A stretch of DNA of 41,924 nucleotides from an uncultured Eubacteriales bacterium (GTDB taxonomy: Bacteria; Bacillota; Clostridia; Oscillospirales; Acutalibacteraceae), in assembly GCA_900316435.1 (NCBI GenBank), contig ONCY01000003.1:1-41924 (forward strand). Reading direction: 5' to 3'. The notes beneath the pieces were generated by a model. The model searched no databases and was not told where the DNA came from. It saw only the letters and a program-made list of their open reading frames with translations. The first letter of the stretch is position 1; every line of letters begins with the position of its first letter. Positions 24,888-33,650 of this stretch are shown one piece after another. The position numbers were made by a program, and so were the translations under genes.

Positions 24888-26660
24888 ATGCAGGAATACT
24901 GTTGTAAGTGTATGAGAGCCCTAAACGGCTCGGCGACATGCCCAAACTGCGGATACGATAATGCAGGTAAGCCCGAATCGGACGCGCCGTATCATCTTAT
25001 CAGGGGCACAAAGCTTGCCGACCGTTACCTTGTGGGCAATGTTTTGGGCGAGGGCGGATTCGGAATAACCTATATCGGTCTCGACACCACGCTGCTTAAG
25101 CGCGTTGCGATAAAGGAGTTTTATCCCTCGGGAGCTGCTAACCGCACAAATACGGTTTCCGAGGAAATAATAGTTACAAGGGGTAAAGAGGAATTCTTTA
25201 AAAAGGGCGTTGACCGCTTTCTCCTTGAAGCTAAAAACGTAGCCGCCTTTTCCGAGGAGGAGGGTACCGTTGACGTTCTTGACTACTTCCAGGAAAACGG
25301 AACCGCTTATATCGTAATGGAGTTTTTGGACGGCCAAAATCTTAAGGATTATGTCAATACCCACGGCTGCTTTAAGCTTGAGGAGCTTGTTACAAGGCTG
25401 CTGCCCGTTATGAGGTCGCTGAGCTATATGCATAAAAGGGGTATTATCCACAGGGATATCAGCCCCGATAATATAATGTATACCAAGCGCGGCAAGCTTA
25501 AGCTGATGGATTTCGGTTCGGCGCGTTATTATACAAACGAAGAGCGCAAGATGTCGGTAATACTAAAGCAGGGCTTTGCGCCCGAGGAGCAGTACCGACA
25601 GAACGGCGAGCAGGGTCCTCATACCGATGTTTACGCGCTGTGCGCAACAATATACGCCTGCATTACGGGCAGCGTTCCCCAGAGCAGCCTTGACCGACTG
25701 GTTGACGATACGCTCAAAAAACCCTCGGAGCTCGGCATTAAGGTGCTGCCGTACCAGGAAAAGGCGCTTATGCACGGACTTGCGCTCTCAAGAAAAAACC
25801 GCACCCCGGACATGGATACGCTTATTTCGGAGCTTACGACTCCCTCTGTTGAGGTTCAGCCCACGGCAGCGGCAGATTATAAGCCGCAAACACCTGCTCA
25901 GCCGCAAAAAACATATCAGCAGCCCGCTGCACCTCAGACGGTGCAGAATGCGTGGGCAAATCAGCCGTCTTACGCTCCTCAGTTTACGGGTACTCAAAAT
26001 ACAAACATGCCGCCGCAAAATTCTTATCAGCCTAAGCCTCAAAAGTCAAAAACGCCTGTTATTATCGCGGTAATCATAGCGGCGGTCGTGCTGATAGGCG
26101 GCGCAATTGCCCTTATTATAGCGCTGAACAGCGGCGGCGACGGCAAATCGGGCGGCACATCTCCGCAAATGTCGGTTGAATCGTCGGATTTTCAATCTCA
26201 GATCGAAAGCTCAATTCCGGACAGCACGCTTCCGCCGATAACCGAAAGCAGGCAGTCCTCAATTCCAAGTACAAACGTTCATAATCTTGTGGATAGTGAC
26301 GGCAATACGGTTCTTGAGGACGACGCTATCGATACAAGCGACGCCGCCGCGCAGCTTAAGATCTCGGAGTATCTTACAAAAAGCAACAGCGAACAAATCG
26401 CCAAAAGCATGGAAACGGACGAGTATTCAATCCAGATCTATTGCGTCGGAAATGTAATGGTCTACGAATATGACTTAAAAAATGATATTGACGAAACTGA
26501 AAAAGCGTTGCTGAAGCAAAAAGTCAACATGCTCCCGACAACGCAGGTAACAGCGGTGCAGACTATTAAAAAAGAATCGGGAATCGACAATGTTGTAGTT
26601 GCCTATGTGTATATGGACACTTATCAGGACGTAGTTGCCGCGGCATTGTGCAAAGGCTAA
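24888..26660 (+). CDS. Membrane Ser/Thr protein kinase with N-terminal zinc ribbon and outer sensor-like domain
   Basis: A 590-residue protein: zinc ribbon (Cys5/6, 8, 18, 21); Hanks-type kinase (about 46-315) with G-loop GEGGFG (54-59), Lys76 in VAIKEF, catalytic HRDISPDN (188-195), DFG (208-210) and APE (231-233), all intact; a Pro/Gln/Ala linker; one TM helix (389-412); a Ser-rich spacer; and an outer domain (about 465-590) related to those of the two preceding proteins (VLEDDAIDTSDAAAQ, NVMVYEYDL, ESGIDNVVVAYVY). It has no PASTA repeats, so it is not a PrkC/StkP orthologue. SD AAGGTGG precedes the ATG. The shared domains imply it recognises the same ligand or forms complexes with its neighbours. 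Confidence 0.93.
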   Translation: MQEYCCKCMRALNGSATCPNCGYDNAGKPESDAPYHLIRGTKLADRYLVGNVLGEGGFGITYIGLDTTLLKRVAIKEFYPSGAANRTNTVSEEIIVTRGKEEFFKKGVDRFLLEAKNVAAFSEEEGTVDVLDYFQENGTAYIVMEFLDGQNLKDYVNTHGCFKLEELVTRLLPVMRSLSYMHKRGIIHRDISPDNIMYTKRGKLKLMDFGSARYYTNEERKMSVILKQGFAPEEQYRQNGEQGPHTDVYALCATIYACITGSVPQSSLDRLVDDTLKKPSELGIKVLPYQEKALMHGLALSRKNRTPDMDTLISELTTPSVEVQPTAAADYKPQTPAQPQKTYQQPAAPQTVQNAWANQPSYAPQFTGTQNTNMPPQNSYQPKPQKSKTPVIIAVIIAAVVLIGGAIALIIALNSGGDGKSGGTSPQMSVESSDFQSQIESSIPDSTLPPITESRQSSIPSTNVHNLVDSDGNTVLEDDAIDTSDAAAQLKISEYLTKSNSEQIAKSMETDEYSIQIYCVGNVMVYEYDLKNDIDETEKALLKQKVNMLPTTQVTAVQTIKKESGIDNVVVAYVYMDTYQDVVAAALCKG

Positions 26661-26684
26661 TTCCTGATATTACGGAGGTACAAA

Positions 26685-27503
26685 ATGAATTGCCCTAATT
26701 GTAATAAGCTTTTAAAGCCAACTCAAAAGTTTTGTCCCGCGTGCGGCACCAAAATCGAGCTGCCTCAAATGCAGGAAATTAATACTCAGGCTGCTGACGA
26801 AAAGCCCGTTTTGCAGTACGGAAATACCGCCGAGCCGATTACGGAAGAACAGCCCGTGCTCAGCTATGGAAGTACCGGAGAGCCCGTTTCGGTTCCTTCA
26901 CAGCCATTGCCCGAAGAGCCACAGGCTCCGACTGAATTCGACGACTCGTTTAACCGTCAGCCGCCCTCGACGCCGCAAAAAAAGAAGAATAACATCGTGA
27001 TAATCATTGTCCTCGCGGGCGCCGCTCTGCTGCTTATCGCGGGCGGAATATTCGGTGCGATTAAGCTGTTCGGCAGCAAGGATAATGATAAAAAAGCGGA
27101 CAAGCTGTCGTCTTCGGTTTCAGATACGGCCGACACCAAGCCCGGCGAAAAATCCGCGCCAAAAGGCTCTGCCGACCCTGAAGCTGTTGTAAAGCTTTTT
27201 GAAAAGGCGCTCAACGACAATGACGAAGCCGCGATGCAAGCGCTGGTTACTCCCGAAAACAGAGAGGTGAAGGCGAAAACCGCGTTTGCCGTTGTGTCGG
27301 CGCTGAACAACCTTACCCAGAATTCGCTCACCTATAAATGTGAGCTTGAAGACCTGAGCTACGGCGTCGATAAGGAAACAGCCGACGGAAATATTAAGAT
27401 TTCGGCTGAGCTGCCTCTTGTGGGAACGCAGAGCGTTTCACCCAAGGCGTCTTTCAAAAAGATAGACGGAAGCTGGTACCTCGACATGATTACTTTGAAC
27501 TGA
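26685..27503 (+). CDS. Zinc-ribbon membrane protein with NTF2-like/DUF4878-type outer domain
   Basis: This 272-residue protein has a zinc ribbon (Cys3, 6, 17, 20), Thr34 in NTQAAD, and a short duplicated motif (PVLQYGNTAEP and PVLSYGSTGEP). A Pro-rich linker, a Lys patch and one TM helix (about 103-125) follow. The outer domain of about 110 residues (DPEAVVKLFEKALNDND ... GSWYLDMITL) has the pattern of NTF2-like DUF4878 domains, not the domain shared by the two paralogues. It keeps the common cytoplasmic head but a different sensor or ligand-binding end. SD ACGGAGG precedes the ATG. It is 24 nt after the kinase gene, so it is probably co-transcribed. Confidence 0.83.
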   Translation: MNCPNCNKLLKPTQKFCPACGTKIELPQMQEINTQAADEKPVLQYGNTAEPITEEQPVLSYGSTGEPVSVPSQPLPEEPQAPTEFDDSFNRQPPSTPQKKKNNIVIIIVLAGAALLLIAGGIFGAIKLFGSKDNDKKADKLSSSVSDTADTKPGEKSAPKGSADPEAVVKLFEKALNDNDEAAMQALVTPENREVKAKTAFAVVSALNNLTQNSLTYKCELEDLSYGVDKETADGNIKISAELPLVGTQSVSPKASFKKIDGSWYLDMITLN

Positions 27504-27530
27504 AAACAGATGATAATATGAACAAAGGTT

Positions 27531-28784
27531 GTGAGAGCCTTGATCAAGCGGAAAAACGGAAGAATAATCACAATAACCGCGCTTATTCTTGCTTTTGCGG
27601 CGGTAATTACAGCGTGCGGCACCAAACAGAGCGGCAGCTCTGAAGCCACGCTCGATTCAACGCATTCCGAGGATAACGGGCCCCTTCATACGATCTATTT
27701 CAAGGACAGCAACAAAAGCGAAAAGGTTGTTGCCAACTTTTCAAACAGCGCAACCGGAAAAAGCGAAAAGGTCGAAGCGGAAAAATGCGGAGAGGACGAT
27801 GATTCATATACCTTTTCGTGCCGCGGAAATGTTAAGGAGTACAACGTTGCTTATTTTACCTGCGACGGCAAAGATACCAGAAAATTCGCCTTCAATAAAT
27901 GCGTAAGCGGCTGGTATAAATCTAAAAACGGATATATTCCTTATACTTATGGAAAAGATACTGATTATATACCGAGCTTTAAAGAAGCCAAGTTTGACTT
28001 CAACGGTTACGAAAAGGAAGTTTTTTTCTGGGTTCCCGAGGACTATGACGCCGATTCGGGTGAAAAGTATGCAACTATCTATGTGCTGGACGGGGATGAT
28101 GAGATCAATCACAACAATCCCGAAGCCAGACCTGAGGACTGCATGTATATCCCCGACCAGGTCAGAATTATGACTGAGAATACCGGATACAAGGCTATCG
28201 TAGTGTTAGTCAGCACATGCGGCGATATGACTAAGTACAACCGCGACGACGAGCTGGTTCCAGATATAGGAAAGATCGCCGAAGAGGAATACAGCAAGCT
28301 CACAAAAAAGAAGGGCGCGGATCTTGCGCGCTTCATGGCTGAAACGCTTGTGCCGTATGTTCAAAAGAACTATAATGTATATACCGATGCGCTTCATACC
28401 TCGGTTACGGGCGCTTCACTCGGCGGCCTGGAGACATTCTATATCACTATGGAATACCCCGAGGTGTTCGGAACGGCGGGCTCTCAGTCGCCATCATTTT
28501 GGGCATACGGCGACGATACATGGAAAAAATACCTCAGCGAAAAGGACTTCGGTAAAAACGCTCCGTTTATTTATCTTTACACAGGTCCCTCAGGCGGCGA
28601 TACCGATCCGTACGTAACAGACATGTACAACCGCCTTATAGATATGGGTTATCCAGCCGACAAAGCGGCGCTTCATTACAATGATTTCGGCGGCCATCAC
28701 GTTAACTACTGGCGCAGCTATTTTTCAGAGTTTTTGTCAGCAATGGTATTTCAGAACGTCGAACCACTGCAAGCAAAACAATAA
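27531..28784 (+). CDS. Lipoprotein alpha/beta-hydrolase, enterochelin-esterase-like
   Basis: A 417-residue protein with a lipoprotein signal (lipobox ending ITAC at about residue 33). The N-terminal part (about 45-150) is beta-rich. The C-terminal part is a putative esterase domain: FWVPEDYD, ATIYVLDGDDE, the nucleophile in TGASLGGLETF (Ser296) and a His pair in FGGHHVNYW (about 389), as in the esterase D/enterochelin esterase family. It may cleave an ester at the cell surface; the substrate is unknown. The start is uncertain: GTG 27531 has AAAGG only 2 nt upstream, while TTG 27540 has it 11 nt upstream. It is the last gene of the cluster. Confidence 0.82.
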   Translation: MRALIKRKNGRIITITALILAFAAVITACGTKQSGSSEATLDSTHSEDNGPLHTIYFKDSNKSEKVVANFSNSATGKSEKVEAEKCGEDDDSYTFSCRGNVKEYNVAYFTCDGKDTRKFAFNKCVSGWYKSKNGYIPYTYGKDTDYIPSFKEAKFDFNGYEKEVFFWVPEDYDADSGEKYATIYVLDGDDEINHNNPEARPEDCMYIPDQVRIMTENTGYKAIVVLVSTCGDMTKYNRDDELVPDIGKIAEEEYSKLTKKKGADLARFMAETLVPYVQKNYNVYTDALHTSVTGASLGGLETFYITMEYPEVFGTAGSQSPSFWAYGDDTWKKYLSEKDFGKNAPFIYLYTGPSGGDTDPYVTDMYNRLIDMGYPADKAALHYNDFGGHHVNYWRSYFSEFLSAMVFQNVEPLQAKQ

Positions 28785-28793
28785 ATTACACAA

Positions 28794-28828
28794 AACAGCG
28801 GCAGGCTCATTGCGAGTCTGCCGCTGTT
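28794..28828. terminator. Bidirectional terminator between esterase and rpe
   Basis: A 15-bp stem with a G-U pair (28794-28808 with 28814-28828) and a 5-nt loop lies between two convergent genes. The T-tract is on the minus-strand side (TTTTG), so it mainly ends rpe transcription. Confidence 0.85.
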
Positions 28829-28839
28829 CAATATTAAGA

Positions 28840-29484
28840 TTAATACTCCTGTAACTTTGCTATTGCCTGAGCCGCGTCGTCAGCTTTGAATACGGCGGTG
28901 CCTGCAACGCATACGTCAACGCCTGCCTGTGCAGCCTGAGCTATCGTTGCCTCGCCGATCCCGCCGTCAGCTTCTATGAGCAGGTCTATTCCGCGGCGCT
29001 TACATTCCTCTTTTATCGCGCCGACCTTCGGCAGCATATCAGCCATAAACGACTGCCCTCCGAATCCCGGCTCTACGGTCATAACCAGTACAAGCGCGAG
29101 CTTGTCCAGATACGGGAAAACAGCCTCGGCGGGCGTGTTTGGTTTTATTACAAGACCTGGCTTTATGCCGCGCGACTTGATTTTATCGATAGTCGCGTCA
29201 ATGTCGGAGTCGCATTCGACATGGAAGGTGATGATGTCCGCGCCGGCGTCGGCAAAATCGTCGATGTATCTCAGCGGCTCGGAAATCATAAGGTGAACGT
29301 CAAAGGGTTTGTCGGAATAGGTGCGTACCCACTTTATCACAGGAGCGCCGAAAGTGATGTTCGGAACAAAGTGACCGTCCATAACGTCAAGGTGCATCCA
29401 ATCTGCGCCTGCCTTGTCCATGCGTTTTATTTCATCGCCCATGACCGAAAAGTCACAGGATAAAAGAGAAGGAGCGATTTTCAT
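28840..29484 (-). CDS. rpe: Ribulose-phosphate 3-epimerase
   Basis: A 214-residue TIM-barrel enzyme interconverting ribulose 5-phosphate and xylulose 5-phosphate in the pentose phosphate pathway. Family motifs are in place: APSLLSCDF, the metal-binding LDVMDGHFVPN, FDVHLMI, VEPGFGGQSF and the C-terminal EADGGI. SD AAAGGG is about 8 nt before the ATG. It is 25 nt after the P-type-ATPase-like gene and likely the last gene of that transcript. It also supplies erythrose 4-phosphate metabolism that feeds the shikimate pathway. Confidence 0.96.
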   Translation of the reverse strand: MKIAPSLLSCDFSVMGDEIKRMDKAGADWMHLDVMDGHFVPNITFGAPVIKWVRTYSDKPFDVHLMISEPLRYIDDFADAGADIITFHVECDSDIDATIDKIKSRGIKPGLVIKPNTPAEAVFPYLDKLALVLVMTVEPGFGGQSFMADMLPKVGAIKEECKRRGIDLLIEADGGIGEATIAQAAQAGVDVCVAGTAVFKADDAAQAIAKLQEY

Positions 29485-29509
29485 GTTAATGATCCCTTTC
29501 TAAAACAGA

Positions 29510-32194
29510 TTACGGCTTTTGTATAGCGGGGGCGATAACTGCCGCCGCAGCCCAGAACAGCGCGTAAATAAATACCTCAAGCGTACCCATAACGCCCGCG
29601 CCGGCGTAGAGCACAAGCGGCGACGCGATCAAAAAGCCAAGAATCACGGCGATAAGCTGAATGATGATCGCCATTGAGATGTTTTGCTTGATTTTTACGC
29701 AGCCTGATACGGCGCGTGCAAGTCCGGCGGATTTGCCGTGCGTAATAAGATACGCGCGCGAATTGTCCTCAACAACGGTCTGAGCCTCCTTGAGCACATT
29801 GCCCAAGCCGGTAGGCAGCACCCTTATACTGCGGTAAAACAGATTGTAGAGCTTAGCAACAAGGTCGTCGTTGATGTTGTAGTCGGTTGTGCGGATTAGG
29901 AAGCTTATTCCGTTTGCTTCGGCGCGCTGCATCTCGCTTTTTAGTTCGGGGTCGGGGCGGTAGCGCGTAACAAGCAGGGCTACAAGGCTGCCCGCGCGCG
30001 ACAGGTAAGTTATTTGTCTGCCGCTTGAGGTGTATTTTTCCTCATAGTCGTCAGATGGGATATCGACCTGATATTTTTCCATTAGATTGCGCGAGCCGAC
30101 AAGGATCCTCTCGCCGTTTATCCATCCTACAAGTCCAAGCTCGTCCTCATAAAGCACGCTTTCAACCTCGGGCAGAGTTTCGTTCGTTTCGGAAACAACC
30201 GAGTCGAACGCGTTTGCGATCGGGTTTTGCGCTTCCTTTAAAATAGCTATTCCGCAAAGCAGAGATTCGTCGACGTTGTAATCGACAAAGGTTTTAATGC
30301 CTTCAAGGTCGATTGAGTCGGCAGGAAACAGCTCGCCCGCGTCAATCATTATCGCGGTGCTGTCGCAGAACTGTTTTATTGAGGGGTAGCCCGACATCAT
30401 AGCGCCGTAGCCGGTAAGTGTCTTGCAGAGCCTTCTTACGGGCATATTGACCGCCAGAAGGGTTGAAACGGGAATTGAAAGGGTGGTCAGCAGCGCCATT
30501 GTGTTTACCGCGTCGGTAAAGGACGATTTTACAATTCCGTAGAGCACGGTTATCAGCAGAGTGGCGATTATTGTTATGGGCGCCAGCTTTGAAGCAAGAT
30601 CCTCGCTGGGGTCGGGCGCGTAAGAGATTTTAAGAAAGTTTGAGGCGAACTTTGTTTTGTGCTGATAAGCGATAAGGCTCTTGTCAGACGGCGTGCCGCT
30701 GAGCATTTTGTTAGCCACGCTCTCGTTGTTGTAAATCTTGGCGGCGTATTTTTGCCCCTTTGCCGAAAGGAAACGGAAGTTGTCCTTAACGCGCATCACC
30801 ATCATCAGCTTGCCCAGGTTGTTCGCGAAAAACGCAAGCAGCACTATCACGCAGTAATAATTGACGTTAAAGCCCGACATGTCGCCCAGGCAGAAGAACG
30901 AAACGATAGTCTGTATCACTGCGGCTCCGCCGGCAACCGCCACGGCGGTGTCGGAATTGCCTTTTAGTTTCATAAGCGGAGTGAATCCGTTAAGCATGGC
31001 AACGCGGTTGAGCACTACAGCCGATCCGATAAGAAGCAGGTTGAAAACCGCGTATGCCGCGGGGGCAACGGGTATCGCCGAGATGATTGAGTCGGGGAAA
31101 ATGCGGGTTACAAAGGCGAGGATTACCGCAACCAGCGCCATTGCGCCGGAAATAATGCTGCGGAAAAACAGCTTGCGGATGTTTTCGTTAAGCTCGAATT
31201 TTATGCTTTCCTCGTCGTCCTCGCTTGTGTAGTCCTCAACGGGCTTTGTGTTCTTTTTAGGCGTATCTACGTCGTCGGATTCGTCTTTGGAGAAGAATCC
31301 CACCACCGCGCTGAGCAGCTTTTCCTGAGTGGTTCGGTTATCCTGCTCCTCCTCTTTGGGTTTTTCCTCCTTCGGTTCGGTGTGGATGACGTGAGCCCTT
31401 ACCGACGGGCTTTTTGAGCGGATGTATTCCTCGTATTCGCGGGCTACGACTTCCGAGAACCTGCCTGCCTTTACATTGAGGATATTGCCCGGTTCCTCGG
31501 GGCGGTAAACGGGCACCTTGGAAATTATCCGCTCGGGCTGAACAGCGGCGGGCGTTTCCGCTTCAGGTTCCGCTTTTTCGGCGGCTTCCGCTTCGGGCTT
31601 GTCCTGAGGCGTTCCTTCCTTTTGCTCAGGTTCGGGCTCATCTGTTTTAAGGTCGATGTCTATCCCGTTTATGCTCTCTATTTCGGGAGATTCACGGAAC
31701 TGCTCAAGTTCATCGAGCACCTCGCCCGAAAATTGAGTCGATTCGTCATATTCGGGAGTCAGGGTGATGATTTTGTTTTTTTCGGCTTCAGCCGCCTGCT
31801 TTTCGGCAAGCTCCGCCGCCATGCGCTCGGCTTCTTCCTTTTCTGCCTTCGCGCGCGCCTCAGCTTCGGCTTCCTCGGGGGTTTTCAGTGTTTCGCCGCC
31901 TTCTCTGCCGTCCATCATAAGCTCGGTTTTCATTGTGGCGGCGGTTTTTTCGCCGACGATCGTATTCGATACGTCAGGCTGCTTTTGCTTGTCCGCAACC
32001 TCAAGCGGATTTTCGTTTTTAAGGCGGGGCTTTTTGTCGGCGTTGCTGAAAATTTCCTCCACCTTTGGCTTTGCGCGGTACTTTTGCGCGGTTTTCTGCA
32101 TTTTTTCTTCGTCCGCTATCCTGTGCCGCTCGTCAAGTATGCTCTGTATTTCAAGCTCCTTAAGCAGGTCGTTTGCCTTGTCGTTATCCGGCAT
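29510..32194 (-). CDS. Degenerate P-type-ATPase-like membrane protein with long acidic N-terminus
   Basis: An 894-residue protein. Residues 1-340 are hydrophilic and rich in Glu, Lys, Ala and Pro, including a likely helix at about 103-140. From about 345 the order of a heavy-metal P-type ATPase is visible: TM helices, SIPVST where metal pumps have CPC, then CDSTAIMID (Asp611) where active pumps have DKTGT, the nucleotide-domain ERILVGSRNLM, and final TM helices. The conserved Lys, Gly and Thr of the phosphorylation loop are lost and no GDGxNDxP hinge is seen, so ATP-driven transport is unlikely. Related P-ATPase-like proteins seem conserved in Ruminococcus-type genomes, but this is memory, not a search. 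SD AAAGGAAG precedes the ATG. Confidence 0.75.
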   Translation of the reverse strand: MPDNDKANDLLKELEIQSILDERHRIADEEKMQKTAQKYRAKPKVEEIFSNADKKPRLKNENPLEVADKQKQPDVSNTIVGEKTAATMKTELMMDGREGGETLKTPEEAEAEARAKAEKEEAERMAAELAEKQAAEAEKNKIITLTPEYDESTQFSGEVLDELEQFRESPEIESINGIDIDLKTDEPEPEQKEGTPQDKPEAEAAEKAEPEAETPAAVQPERIISKVPVYRPEEPGNILNVKAGRFSEVVAREYEEYIRSKSPSVRAHVIHTEPKEEKPKEEEQDNRTTQEKLLSAVVGFFSKDESDDVDTPKKNTKPVEDYTSEDDEESIKFELNENIRKLFFRSIISGAMALVAVILAFVTRIFPDSIISAIPVAPAAYAVFNLLLIGSAVVLNRVAMLNGFTPLMKLKGNSDTAVAVAGGAAVIQTIVSFFCLGDMSGFNVNYYCVIVLLAFFANNLGKLMMVMRVKDNFRFLSAKGQKYAAKIYNNESVANKMLSGTPSDKSLIAYQHKTKFASNFLKISYAPDPSEDLASKLAPITIIATLLITVLYGIVKSSFTDAVNTMALLTTLSIPVSTLLAVNMPVRRLCKTLTGYGAMMSGYPSIKQFCDSTAIMIDAGELFPADSIDLEGIKTFVDYNVDESLLCGIAILKEAQNPIANAFDSVVSETNETLPEVESVLYEDELGLVGWINGERILVGSRNLMEKYQVDIPSDDYEEKYTSSGRQITYLSRAGSLVALLVTRYRPDPELKSEMQRAEANGISFLIRTTDYNINDDLVAKLYNLFYRSIRVLPTGLGNVLKEAQTVVEDNSRAYLITHGKSAGLARAVSGCVKIKQNISMAIIIQLIAVILGFLIASPLVLYAGAGVMGTLEVFIYALFWAAAAVIAPAIQKP

Positions 32195-32204
32195 TTTTAC
32201 ACTT

Positions 32205-32240
32205 CCTTTCGCTTAGCTTCTGCCTTTCGCTTAGCTTCTG
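32205..32240 (-). repeat. 18-bp tandem duplication at the rlmB 3' end
   Basis: Two exact 18-bp copies (32205-32222 and 32223-32240) span the rlmB stop codon and the gap to the next gene. The left copy holds the GAAAGG used as the ribosome binding site of the ATPase-like gene; the right copy encodes the last residues of rlmB. Confidence 0.9.
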
Positions 32241-32983
32241 CTTTTAAGCGCGTGGTACATCAAAATTCCCGCCGCGACCGAGGCGTTGAGCGAGTTTATG
32301 CTGCCCTTCATGGGAAGGGAAACTATCATATCGCATTTTTCACGCACCAGCCGCGATATGCCTTTGCCTTCGTTGCCGATGACTATAGCGCATGCGCCCG
32401 ACATGTCGCACTGAGTGTAATCGGTTCCGTTCATATCGGCGCCGTACACCCATACGCCGCGCTCCTTCAATTCATCGATAAGATTTGAAATATTTGTTAC
32501 CCGGGCAACGCGCATATATTCAACCGCGCCCGCGCTTGCCTTTCCTACAGTGTAGCTGAGTCCTGCGCTGCGCCTTTTCGGAATAATCACCCCGTGAACT
32601 CCGGCGCATTCGGCGGTGCGGATTATGGCGCCAAGGTTGTGGGGATCCTCAACCTCATCAAGCACCATGATGAACGGGGGCTCGCCCCTGCTATCGGCAT
32701 ATGAGAAGATGTCGTCTACCGTGACATATTCCTTTGCCGCCGCAAGCGCTATTATTCCCTGATGAGGGGCGCTGCCGCTTAGGAAGTCGAGCTTTACGCG
32801 GTCAACCTCTTTTATCGGGATCTGCATTTCGCGGGCTTTGGCGAGGATCCCGACAACGGCGCCGTTCTTTTCGCCGCGCGCCACAAGGATTTTATCAATC
32901 GGGCGCTTGCTTCTGACAGCCTCGGATACAGGGTTCCTGCCCGCGATAACGTCGGGCTTGGCTTCGATGTTTTTATCTTTCAT
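32231..32983 (-). CDS. rlmB: TrmH/SpoU-family RNA 2'-O-methyltransferase, RlmB type
   Basis: A 250-residue enzyme expected to methylate the 2'-OH of G2251 in 23S rRNA with SAM. An N-terminal substrate-binding domain (AGRNPVSEAV, SAPHQGIIALAA) is followed by the knotted SpoU domain with motifs LDEVEDPHNLGAIIRTAE, IVIGNEGKGIS and LPMKGSINSLNASVAAGI. Length fits RlmB. SD GAGGAA is 5 nt before the ATG. It is first in the unit rlmB-ATPase-like-rpe. Assignment to RlmB rather than another TrmH paralogue is by overall similarity. Confidence 0.9.
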   Translation of the reverse strand: MKDKNIEAKPDVIAGRNPVSEAVRSKRPIDKILVARGEKNGAVVGILAKAREMQIPIKEVDRVKLDFLSGSAPHQGIIALAAAKEYVTVDDIFSYADSRGEPPFIMVLDEVEDPHNLGAIIRTAECAGVHGVIIPKRRSAGLSYTVGKASAGAVEYMRVARVTNISNLIDELKERGVWVYGADMNGTDYTQCDMSGACAIVIGNEGKGISRLVREKCDMIVSLPMKGSINSLNASVAAGILMYHALKSRS

Positions 32984-33098
32984 TTCAATTCCTCACAAAT
33001 TGTGATTATTATTTATATACATCATAATTATAACATATTAATATGAAGCGAAATATTCCAAAATAGAATTATAAGCGATTATTTGCTCAATATCAGTG

Positions 33099-33650
33099 CT
33101 ATTTCATCGAATCAAGCGCAAAAGCGCCGTAGTCAAAGTGCTTAGGCAGGATTCCGTAAAGCCCTGTTGCGGGGTCGCGGAAAATTTTTATGTGAGGAGC
33201 AAACGGCGTAAGGGCGAAGTAAAGCGAGATGAACAAAAACAGCAAAAGCAGCGACGGAGCAAACAGCTTTTGCAGCTCAAGCGGCGAAATATACAAAAGT
33301 ACAGACAGCGAAATTGCGGAAATCAAGCTGACAGCCGCCGCAAGGTGAGGGTTGAGGGGCGATTGCCTGAGGATTAGATACATAGCGCCGAGCAGGTACA
33401 GCGCAATTGTTTTTGACGCGGTGTAGCGGTATATCGCCGTTCTGTAAATCAGCGCCTCAAGTACCGACCACATTAAAAACGGAAGAAGCAAGGTTTTGCA
33501 GGCTTCCCAGACGCTTCCGTTAACCGCGCCGAACAGGATTCCTATAAGCTCTTTTCCGCTCAGATAGTATAAATGCCGCATAAACACCGAAGCTGCGGCT
33601 GTAAATAATCCGCCGCACACTTCAAGCAGCAGATATTTTTTGTTTGGCAT
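33099..33650 (-). CDS. Integral membrane protein, DUF6512-like
   Basis: A 183-residue protein with about five TM helices. The segment LSGKELIGILFGAVNGSVWE (residues about 30-49) matches the SPVNESVWEH-type signature of DUF6512 membrane proteins. Function unknown. The ATG at 33650 has GAGG 9 nt upstream; an in-frame TTG at 33665 overlaps that SD and is rejected. It stands alone between rlmB and the spm operon. Confidence 0.72.
   Translation of the reverse strand: MPNKKYLLLEVCGGLFTAAASVFMRHLYYLSGKELIGILFGAVNGSVWEACKTLLLPFLMWSVLEALIYRTAIYRYTASKTIALYLLGAMYLILRQSPLNPHLAAAVSLISAISLSVLLYISPLELQKLFAPSLLLLFLFISLYFALTPFAPHIKIFRDPATGLYGILPKHFDYGAFALDSMK

Noticed and set aside
31622..32488. 288-codon plus-strand open frame
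   Set aside because: It is antisense to the Glu/Lys/Ala-rich head of the ATPase-like protein and rlmB; its composition is a mirror of that coding bias and it has no SD.
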